Shown here in pieces: positions 1 through 5,427 of a DNA stretch of 9,831 bases. The notes beneath the pieces are model-generated. The model was given only the letters and a program-made list of their open reading frames with translations, had not been told where the DNA came from and did not search any database. The position numbers and the translations under genes were made by a program. Every line of letters starts with the position of its first letter. Positions within the stretch are counted from its first letter, which is position 1. This stretch comes from Nitrospirota bacterium (lineage in GTDB: Bacteria > Nitrospirota > Nitrospiria > SBBL01 > Manganitrophaceae): positions 1 through 9,831 of the forward strand of contig JAHFEM010000032.1 of the NCBI GenBank assembly GCA_023248505.1, in the 5' to 3' direction.

Positions 1-55
1 CGGCACGTCTGGGCTGTTTGTATAAAAACGATCGAAGGAGTCTTAATCGGGCCGA

Positions 56-2473
56 TTACACCTTCTCAATGACCAGTTTGAAATGGCCGTCCGGCAACTG
101 CTCGTTCTTCACGATCTTGTGCCCCTCGGCCTGAACGCTCCGGGGAACATTCCGGATCGGCTCCCCATCATCAATGATGACTTCGAGCAGCTGGCCGGCG
201 TCCATCTCTTCCAACTGCAGTTTGGTCTTCACAAAATTCATCGGGCAAGCGACGCCCGAGAGATCCAGACGGGCATCGACTTCCTTTTGTAAGCTCATAT
301 CCACCTCATTCTGTATGACGGATGAAATCGGATCTTTCTTCCTCAATTTCAGATTGGCATCGAGACGATCATAGGCCTCTCTACACTCCCGAACAAAGGC
401 ATCGGCCAGATCGAGGGTTTTCCGGACCGATTCGGGGCGAAGATCGAAGGAGGCCCATTTTCCCAGATCCTCCGTGAAGTTCTCGAACCGCTCCGTGACG
501 ATCCCCTGCTCGACCAGCTTGTGCTGAAACTCTTTGAGGATCTGATCTTCATGCGGCAAATCGACGCCGAACGGAATCAGCAGAGCCCGGCAGCAGACCA
601 TGATCGCTTGTTTGATGTGGCCGATCGCCTCGTCCGATGCGTGTTGGAGCGCCGCCGATGCCATCTCGATCGACTGACTCCCCATCCGTAGATGATGCTC
701 GATCATATCGATGACGGTTCCGGCGCACTCTCCGGGACCGAGATCGTCGAGCGAGAAGTCGTGATCGTCATTGTAGTCCTGATAATACTCCGGCGCCTCC
801 TGCGGCGTCTGAATTTGGATGAATTTCTCCAGTCGAGCGGAAACGGCGTCCCGGCCGAAGCGTTCGATAAATTGGTTGAAATCTTCCATCTCCTGACGAT
901 TCTCGCGAAAGGCATTGATGATTTCGATCACCGCCGAGGGGATGTTTTTGGCCGGGATCTTCAGTTTGGAGGCTCCGATCACGGAGCGCTCTTCGCTGAC
1001 CCCGCCCCCCAAGTGGAGTTGATAGTGGGGCGCCAACTTGCCGTTGACTTTTTTACCCACCCCATGGAAGCCGATTCCGGCGATATGATGGTGGCCGCAA
1101 GAATTCGGGCATCCGGAGATCCGAATCCGGAGGCCGTTGAGATCTTCGAATTCCGGCAGATCCTTCTCGAATCGGTTGACGATGGCCGCCCCCAATCCCA
1201 TCGAGGAGGTCAACGCCAGTTGGCAGCTATCGGCCCCCGGGCAGGCGATCACGTCGACGGCGCGTTCGGCCCCGGAGCCGGCCAGCCCGATTCGACCGAG
1301 CGCAGCATAAAGCTCCGGAAGATCCTCCTGCCGGACATGATGGAGGATCAAATTCTGTTGATGGGTCGTTCGGACCGCATCCGGAGAAAATCGATCGACG
1401 ATATCCGCCATTCCCCGCAACTGATCGGTGGTGATATCTCCGAGGATCAATTTGATCTGGACGGCGCAGATTCCCGGCAACGGCTGCGGGATGATGTTGG
1501 TCCGAAGCCATCTCTCGTACTCTGCGCTTCCGTGATGACCCTTCCCGCCGTTTTGAATCATCGTAAGATTCAGGTCCAGAGCGGGCTTCTTCGGTTGAGG
1601 CATCGGCAAGGAGGGATAGACTTTGCCGGACGCCTTGAGAAGCGCCAACTCCTCCGCCACCTTTTTATTAAACTGATCGATTCCCCATTTTTCCAGGATA
1701 AATTTCATCCTGGCCTTGCTTTTTGTTTTCCGGTCGCCATTGGCGTCGAATATCTTCAGGATCGCTTCGCAGAGCGGCAGGACCTCTTCCATCGGCAAAA
1801 ACTCGGCATATAACTTCGCCAATTTCGGATGTGATCCCAAGCCTCCCCCGACGAAGACCTTAAAACCGTACTCCGTTCTTCCCTGAACCTCCCGGCCGGC
1901 GGCGATGAACCCGATATCATGAATCGACGCCAATCCGCACTCGCTCTTGCAACCTGAGAAGGAAATCTTGAATTTACGAGGGAGATCTTGATTGATCGGA
2001 TTGCGCAGCAGATAGTAGGCGACTTTCTCGCCGATGGGGGTTACATCAAATAATTCAGTGGGGCAAACCCCAGCCAGATGGCAGGAGGTCACATTCCGAA
2101 CGGTGTTGCCGCATGCTTCACGGGTCGTCAACCCCGACTCGGCCAGCCGCGTCATGACGGCGGTGATATTTTCCAGCTTCACATAATGAAATTGAATATC
2201 CTGCCGTGTGGTGATATGCCCCTTGCCGGTCGAATAATTCTCGGCGATGTCGGCCAAACAACGCAGCTTCCGACCATTGAGAAGTCCCGTTGGGATCTTC
2301 ACACGGACCATCTGAAATCCTTTTTGCCGCTGTCCATAGATCCCATGCTGGAGACGGAAACGCTTGAACTTCTCCTCAGGAATCTCTTTCCGCCTCAAGC
2401 GCTCGACCTGAAGGCCAAAGCTCTCAATTTCCTTGACGATTTCTTCCGGAAGGGTGGTTTGGATTGGGCCCAT
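56..2473 (-). CDS. Nitrite/sulfite reductase (siroheme, 4Fe-4S) fused to a HEPN-like helical region and a TusA-like domain
   Basis: 805 residues, against roughly 500-600 for an ordinary assimilatory siroheme reductase. Two homologous ferredoxin-like/siroheme halves are visible. The first (about residues 40-245) has TTRQ (88-91), VRN (125-127) and RKFK (166-169), matching the anion-binding Arg/Lys positions of sulfite reductase. The second (about 330-525) has the canonical cluster cysteines C411, C417, C455 and C459 in CPGADSC and GCPNSCG. Unusually, the first half also has C131, C137, C175 and C179 with identical spacing. Residues about 580-705 are helical and resemble a HEPN-like domain (weak call). 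Residues about 733-805 resemble TusA, with the presumed sulfur-carrying cysteine at C743 (CPMN instead of CPxP). The family reduces nitrite to ammonia or sulfite to sulfide; the sequence does not decide which. The TusA tail favours sulfur. The ATG at 2473 has a GAGAGGA Shine-Dalgarno site at 2478-2484. The gene appears monocistronic within the window. It is cytoplasmic, with no signal peptide. Confidence 0.9.
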   Translation of the reverse strand: MGPIQTTLPEEIVKEIESFGLQVERLRRKEIPEEKFKRFRLQHGIYGQRQKGFQMVRVKIPTGLLNGRKLRCLADIAENYSTGKGHITTRQDIQFHYVKLENITAVMTRLAESGLTTREACGNTVRNVTSCHLAGVCPTELFDVTPIGEKVAYYLLRNPINQDLPRKFKISFSGCKSECGLASIHDIGFIAAGREVQGRTEYGFKVFVGGGLGSHPKLAKLYAEFLPMEEVLPLCEAILKIFDANGDRKTKSKARMKFILEKWGIDQFNKKVAEELALLKASGKVYPSLPMPQPKKPALDLNLTMIQNGGKGHHGSAEYERWLRTNIIPQPLPGICAVQIKLILGDITTDQLRGMADIVDRFSPDAVRTTHQQNLILHHVRQEDLPELYAALGRIGLAGSGAERAVDVIACPGADSCQLALTSSMGLGAAIVNRFEKDLPEFEDLNGLRIRISGCPNSCGHHHIAGIGFHGVGKKVNGKLAPHYQLHLGGGVSEERSVIGASKLKIPAKNIPSAVIEIINAFRENRQEMEDFNQFIERFGRDAVSARLEKFIQIQTPQEAPEYYQDYNDDHDFSLDDLGPGECAGTVIDMIEHHLRMGSQSIEMASAALQHASDEAIGHIKQAIMVCCRALLIPFGVDLPHEDQILKEFQHKLVEQGIVTERFENFTEDLGKWASFDLRPESVRKTLDLADAFVRECREAYDRLDANLKLRKKDPISSVIQNEVDMSLQKEVDARLDLSGVACPMNFVKTKLQLEEMDAGQLLEVIIDDGEPIRNVPRSVQAEGHKIVKNEQLPDGHFKLVIEKV

Positions 2474-2477
2474 TGAA

Positions 2478-2484
2478 TCCTCTC
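2478..2484 (-). promoter_or_regulatory. Ribosome-binding site of the nitrite/sulfite reductase gene
   Basis: On the minus strand this reads GAGAGGA, 4 bases before the ATG at 2473 (about 5 from the GAGAG core). It supports that start over later in-frame methionines. Confidence 0.6.
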
Positions 2485-2508
2485 AATTGATCGTAAAGAT
2501 TTTCACAA

Positions 2509-2537
2509 AGGATACACCACTTTCCCCGAACAATCAA
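2509..2537 (-). promoter_or_regulatory. Possible sigma70-type promoter of the nitrite/sulfite reductase gene
   Basis: Minus-strand TTGATT (2537-2532) and TATCCT (2514-2509) are separated by 17 bases, each matching four of six consensus positions. It lies correctly about 36 bases upstream of the start codon. The match is modest and other AT-rich hexamers (around 2540) could serve instead. Confidence 0.3.
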
Positions 2538-2592
2538 TATAAAACTCTCCAGCAGGAGCCATGAAATTCCCTTTTAAAACAAACAGAATAAT

Positions 2593-2624
2593 AAAAAAGG
2601 GAGCCGCAATGGACTCCCTTTTTT
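2593..2624 (-). terminator. Rho-independent terminator of the TPR lipoprotein gene
   Basis: A perfect 11-bp stem, AAAAAAGGGAG (2593-2603) with CTCCCTTTTTT (2614-2624), closes a 10-base loop. On the minus strand the stem ends in a run of six T. It sits about 50 bases past the stop of the gene ending at 2675, the expected place. The A-rich other side means it could also work on the plus strand. It separates the lipoprotein gene from the reductase gene downstream in the same direction. Confidence 0.85.
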
Positions 2625-2674
2625 AATTGAATCTGACGGATGGATTACCGCTGTTGGCGCGAGCCGTTCATTGG

Positions 2675-3079
2675 CTATCGCTGACCACTTGTGTCTTGCT
2701 GATCGGTTCCACCGGGCGCGGTTCCAGACCGACTCCCTCCCATCCCAGACGACCTGGAGAGAATGCGTTGGGCCGTCTGAAACTCCTTGTCGGCTTGATC
2801 TGATTTCCCTTGTTTATAGAGGGAAAGCGCCAGATCCATGTGTGCTTCCGGAATGTTAGGATCTACTTTAGTAACGTTCCTGAAATGTTCCTCCGCATTT
2901 ACATACTGTTCTTTTTCGTAAGCCTCAATACCCTTCTTAAATTCATCTTTTACCGTTTCGGGCAACTGCTTCGGCACGGCCACGGATGGTTTTCCCCCGC
3001 CGAACATATGACTGGTGGAGGAACACCCAGTGAAAAACATCAACGCCATCGCCATCGACAATACGATTACCTTTTTCAT
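2675..3079 (-). CDS. Small TPR-repeat lipoprotein
   Basis: 134 residues. The N-terminus is a lipoprotein signal: Lys-Lys, a hydrophobic stretch to residue 16, then FTGC with the lipidated cysteine at C19, followed by SSTS. Two tetratricopeptide-like repeats follow at about 43-76 and 77-110, with the usual small/aromatic pattern (for example GIEAYEKEQYVNAEEHF and ALSLYKQGKSDQADKEF). The last 25 residues are low complexity, rich in Ser, Gly, Thr and Gln, and probably disordered. TPR lipoproteins of this size usually serve as protein-interaction or assembly factors in the periplasm at the outer or inner membrane; the partner cannot be read from the sequence. It is a single-gene unit with its own promoter, strong AAGGAGG site and terminator. 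Positions 2 and 3 after the cysteine are Ser, so nothing suggests inner-membrane retention, and outer-membrane sorting is the inference. Confidence 0.85.
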   Translation of the reverse strand: MKKVIVLSMAMALMFFTGCSSTSHMFGGGKPSVAVPKQLPETVKDEFKKGIEAYEKEQYVNAEEHFRNVTKVDPNIPEAHMDLALSLYKQGKSDQADKEFQTAQRILSRSSGMGGSRSGTAPGGTDQQDTSGQR

Positions 3080-3084
3080 CTATA

Positions 3085-3091
3085 CCTCCTT
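3085..3091 (-). promoter_or_regulatory. Strong ribosome-binding site of the TPR lipoprotein gene
   Basis: Minus-strand AAGGAGG ends 5 bases before the ATG at 3079. It is close to the ideal Shine-Dalgarno sequence and fixes that start. It is the best ribosome-binding site in the window, in contrast to the divergent gene at 3294, which has none. Confidence 0.75.
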
Positions 3092-3112
3092 CTCATGAGA
3101 TTCCGTATTTTT

Positions 3113-3142
3113 ATTGTAATGATTGGTGTCCTTCCGCTTCAA
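3113..3142 (-). promoter_or_regulatory. Probable promoter of the TPR lipoprotein gene
   Basis: Minus-strand TTGAAG (3142-3137) and TACAAT (3118-3113) with an 18-base spacer. The -10 box matches five of six positions. The start of transcription would fall near 3105, giving a leader of about 25 bases containing the AAGGAGG site. Confidence 0.45.
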
Positions 3143-3258
3143 TTGCCTTGAAGAGCTAATCCGTGAAGATAGGATCGGCACTACTTCCTTCTATCCGGGA
3201 ATTAAAAAAAGGATTTACTAAGAATGGACTCCATCTTTAGGATCGCCTTAAAAAGAAT

Positions 3259-3293
3259 TTGACAGCCGAACAGATTCGCGTAGAATACCCGCC
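3259..3293 (+). promoter_or_regulatory. Promoter of the VCBS-repeat lipoprotein gene, apparently leaderless
   Basis: TTGACA (3259-3264), a 16-base spacer, then TAGAAT (3281-3286). Only 7 bases separate the -10 box from the ATG at 3294, so transcription should start at or within a base or two of the start codon. The 20 bases before the ATG hold no purine-rich ribosome-binding site, which agrees with a leaderless mRNA. Confidence 0.55.
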
Positions 3294-4424
3294 ATGGCGA
3301 ATCGATCCCTTCTCATCCTCGCGGTGCTTTTCATTTCTTTTGAAGCAGGTTGTGTCAAAATCGAACCCCCTTCCAATCCATTCCATCAACCGACCTCCTA
3401 CCGTGTCGAGCAGAGCCCATCGTTTGTCGCCGCTGCCGATCTGAACCAGGACGGTTTCTTAGATCTGGCCGTGGCAAATACCGGAAGTCAATCCCTCTCG
3501 CTCTTCATCAACAACAAAGACGGAAGCTTTCAAGATCCGACGCAGCTCAAAACAGGAAGACAGCCTCGGTTCATCATCTTTGGAGATTTTAATGAAGATG
3601 GAAAGATCGATCTGGCCGCCCTGAACAACGATGAGGATAACCTCTATCTCTATCTCAACCAAGGCCAGGCGGTTTTTGCCGCTCCCAGCATCTATGAAGT
3701 CGGCCGCGCCCCCTTCACGGCAACGGTCGCCGATTTCAACGGGGATCGCCACCCTGATGTGGCCGTGGCCTCCCGCTACGATCGCCTGATGATCCTGTTG
3801 GGAAAGGGTGACGGCACATTTAAAAATGGGATGGTGGCCGATCCGGGAGCCATCCCCACCGGAATTATCTCCGGGCTCTTTAACGGGGATGCTTTTGTCG
3901 ATCTCGCCATTGCGAACAACGGCCCCGGGAGCAATGAGTTCGTCTTTTTCTGGGGACGCGGAGATGGAACCTTCGAGAAGGGAGAGAACCTCACCGCCGG
4001 GATGAAGCCGCTGAGCCTCATTTCAGAAGATTTCAATCAAGACCACCGTCCCGATATTTTAGTGATCAACGGTCTTGGGGATTCTCTCTCCCTCTTCCTC
4101 CAGGGAAAAGATGGCCGCTACGGAAAGCCGTACCCCTTTGGAGCGGAGGGGGGGCCTGTCGCCGCTGTCGCGGCCGATTTCAGCGGAGATGGTCTCCTCG
4201 ATCTCGTCGTCGCAAACAGCCGCAGCGACAACATCTCCTTTTTGGTAGGAAAGGGGGACGGGACCTTCCAGCACCCCCCGTTGAATATCCACACAGGGGT
4301 GGCCCCATTTTCCTTGGCAGCAGGAGATTTTAATCAGGACGGAAACGCCGACATTGCGGTCGTAAATAATGAGGACCAAACGCTCTCAGTCCTGATTGGC
4401 AAACAAAAAAAGAGAAGGGATTGA
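3294..4424 (+). CDS. Secreted seven-repeat VCBS/FG-GAP beta-propeller lipoprotein
   Basis: 376 residues. A signal peptide (Arg4, hydrophobic 6-16) ends in EAGC with C20 as the likely lipidated residue. The glutamate three before the cysteine is atypical for a lipobox, so ordinary export is an alternative. Seven VCBS/FG-GAP units of 48-51 residues fill the rest, each with a calcium-loop-like DxNxDGxxD at 49-57, 98-106, 147-155, 195-203, 246-254, 295-303 and 345-353, usually followed by a beta strand and GKGDGTF. Seven units match a complete seven-bladed propeller with no other domain. The fourth unit has Leu for the first Asp (LFNGDAFVD), and the third and fifth lack the Gly. Such proteins are extracytoplasmic and serve in binding or adhesion; no enzyme motif is seen. 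It lies between a divergent TPR lipoprotein gene and the PerR cassette, with no sign of a shared role. Confidence 0.85.
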   Translation: MANRSLLILAVLFISFEAGCVKIEPPSNPFHQPTSYRVEQSPSFVAAADLNQDGFLDLAVANTGSQSLSLFINNKDGSFQDPTQLKTGRQPRFIIFGDFNEDGKIDLAALNNDEDNLYLYLNQGQAVFAAPSIYEVGRAPFTATVADFNGDRHPDVAVASRYDRLMILLGKGDGTFKNGMVADPGAIPTGIISGLFNGDAFVDLAIANNGPGSNEFVFFWGRGDGTFEKGENLTAGMKPLSLISEDFNQDHRPDILVINGLGDSLSLFLQGKDGRYGKPYPFGAEGGPVAAVAADFSGDGLLDLVVANSRSDNISFLVGKGDGTFQHPPLNIHTGVAPFSLAAGDFNQDGNADIAVVNNEDQTLSVLIGKQKKRRD

Positions 4425-4450
4425 CAAAGAGGGTCTTAATAGTTTATTAA
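4421..4450 (+). promoter_or_regulatory. Promoter of the PerR/rubrerythrin cassette
   Basis: TTGACA at 4421-4426 overlaps the stop codon (4422-4424) of the preceding gene. It is followed at 18 bases by TATTAA (4445-4450), or at 17 bases by TTATTA. The -10 element falls inside the left arm of the inverted repeat at 4443-4473, so a bound regulator would block polymerase. Confidence 0.5.
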
Positions 4451-4473
4451 TAATCATTCTTATTATTAATAAA
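4443..4473. promoter_or_regulatory. Fur/PerR-type operator: perfect 12-bp inverted repeat
   Basis: TTTATTAATAAT (4443-4454) and its exact complement ATTATTAATAAA (4462-4473) flank CATTCTT. The inner part, TAATAAT-C-ATTCTTA, matches 11 of 14 positions of the 7-1-7 Fur-box pattern TGATAAT-N-ATTATCA. It lies 13 bases ahead of a Fur-family gene and over its promoter, which suggests autoregulation. No U-tract or GC stem is present, so a terminator is unlikely. Confidence 0.65.
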
Positions 4474-4485
4474 TAAAAGGCATCC

Positions 4486-4890
4486 ATGAGCCCTTCATTT
4501 AGAAAGAGCCGCCAGCGGCAGATAATTCTCGATACCCTCTCCGACATGAGAACACATCCAACCGCGCAAGAAATCTTCACTCAGGTCCGGGAGATCGACT
4601 CCCAGGTCGGGCAAGCCACTGTATACCGGAATCTTCGTATTTTAAAAGAACAAGGCGAGATTATCGAACTGAGTTTCGGCCCCGGCGCGAAACGCTACGA
4701 TCGAAACGTCTCCCGTCATGAACACTTTACCTGCCGCCGGTGTGGAAACATCGAGGATATTTATCCAAACTACCGCTCACTGACCGGAAGTCTTTCGGAA
4801 AAAGGCTACCAGGTGGACGAGTGGAAAATAGAGGCCTTCGGCATCTGCCAAGGTTGTATTGAAAAGACCAAATCAACCAAACCACATTGA
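4486..4890 (+). CDS. perR: Fur-family regulator of PerR type (peroxide sensor)
   Basis: 134 residues, a normal length for the family. It has an N-terminal winged helix with HPTAQEIF (24-31) and ATVYRNLRIL (44-53), then a metal-binding dimerisation domain. Two CXXC pairs, C83/C86 and C121/C124, form the structural zinc site. The regulatory-metal residues align with Bacillus subtilis PerR at a constant offset of 13: H24 (H37), D72 (D85), H78 (H91), H80 (H93) and D91 (D104). PerR proteins have Asp at the last position where Fur has Glu, and that Asp makes iron-bound PerR sensitive to peroxide. This supports a peroxide sensor that releases DNA when its histidines are oxidised. It is first in a four-gene cassette with a peroxidase (rubrerythrin), which agrees. 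The start at 4486 follows only a weak AAAGG (4477-4480). The call of PerR over Fur rests on alignment by eye. Confidence 0.85.
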   Translation: MSPSFRKSRQRQIILDTLSDMRTHPTAQEIFTQVREIDSQVGQATVYRNLRILKEQGEIIELSFGPGAKRYDRNVSRHEHFTCRRCGNIEDIYPNYRSLTGSLSEKGYQVDEWKIEAFGICQGCIEKTKSTKPH

Positions 4891-4920
4891 CATAACAGAC
4901 GAGAAAAGGGGGAAGGAAAA

Positions 4921-5349
4921 ATGGCAAAACCGTTAAAGGGGACCAAGACACACGACAACCTCAAGCATGCATTCGCGGGAGAATCCCAGGCGAACCGTCG
5001 ATATCTTTACTTTGCGCGGAAGGCCGATATTGAGGGCCAACCCGATATCGCGGGTGTTTTTCGCGACACGGCGGAAGGCGAAACGGGTCACGCCTTCGGA
5101 CATTTCGATTTCCTGAAAGAAGTGGGCGATCCTGCCACCGGATCGCCGGTGGGAGACACCGCAATCAATCTGCAGTCCGCGATCGACGGCGAGACGTACG
5201 AGTACACTCAGATGTACCCGGGCTTTGCCAAGATGGCACGCGAGGAAGGATTCGATGAGATCTCCGCATGGTTCGAGACGCTTGCCCGCGCCGAGAAATC
5301 TCACGCGGGTCGATTCCAAAAGGCCCTCGATTCCGTTAAAGGGAAATAA
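4921..5349 (+). CDS. rbr: Rubrerythrin lacking the rubredoxin domain (diiron peroxidase)
   Basis: 142 residues: only the four-helix ferritin-like domain. The C-terminal rubredoxin domain with two CXXC pairs, found in classical rubrerythrins of about 190 residues, is absent, and the protein contains no cysteine. All diiron ligands can be matched to Desulfovibrio rubrerythrin: E21, E54, H57, E91, E94, E125 and H128, with the two EXXH motifs EGETGH and AEKSH. The family reduces hydrogen peroxide to water in the cytoplasm using electrons normally passed through rubredoxin. Here the electrons must come from another protein; the Fe-S protein encoded next is the obvious candidate. The gene starts 30 bases after the PerR stop, with GGAAGG just ahead of the ATG, and is probably on the same mRNA. 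It ends ahead of a strong 13-bp hairpin that may set its level relative to the genes downstream. Confidence 0.92.
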   Translation: MAKPLKGTKTHDNLKHAFAGESQANRRYLYFARKADIEGQPDIAGVFRDTAEGETGHAFGHFDFLKEVGDPATGSPVGDTAINLQSAIDGETYEYTQMYPGFAKMAREEGFDEISAWFETLARAEKSHAGRFQKALDSVKGK

Positions 5350-5381
5350 GCTTCTCCCTCACCGCATTTGCCTCAAACCTG

Positions 5382-5414
5382 AGGGTGCGCCGGCGAGGAC
5401 GGCCGGCGCACCCT
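5382..5414 (+). terminator. GC-rich 13-bp hairpin between rubrerythrin and Fe-S protein genes (attenuator or mRNA 3' stabiliser)
   Basis: AGGGTGCGCCGGC (5382-5394) pairs perfectly with GCCGGCGCACCCT (5402-5414) around a 7-base loop. What follows is TATTCTTCGG, not a real U-tract, so full termination is doubtful. Partial termination, or protection of the upstream message after processing, would leave more rubrerythrin mRNA than downstream mRNA. Confidence 0.5.
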
Positions 5415-5427
5415 ATTCTTCGGAAGA

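Noticed and set aside
44..58. 15-bp palindrome TAATCGG-G-CCGATTA at the end of the reductase gene
   Set aside because: It overlaps the stop codon and has no U-tract after it on the minus strand; too short to call a terminator or operator.
692..1813. A 373-codon open frame on the plus strand
   Set aside because: It lies wholly antisense to the reductase gene, has a low-complexity start (repeated Ile/Val) and no recognisable domain; it mirrors the codon bias of the real gene.
2549..2560. CTCC-AGCA-GGAG small palindrome upstream of the reductase gene
   Set aside because: Four-base arms are expected by chance; no match to a known sulfur or nitrogen regulator site that I can defend.
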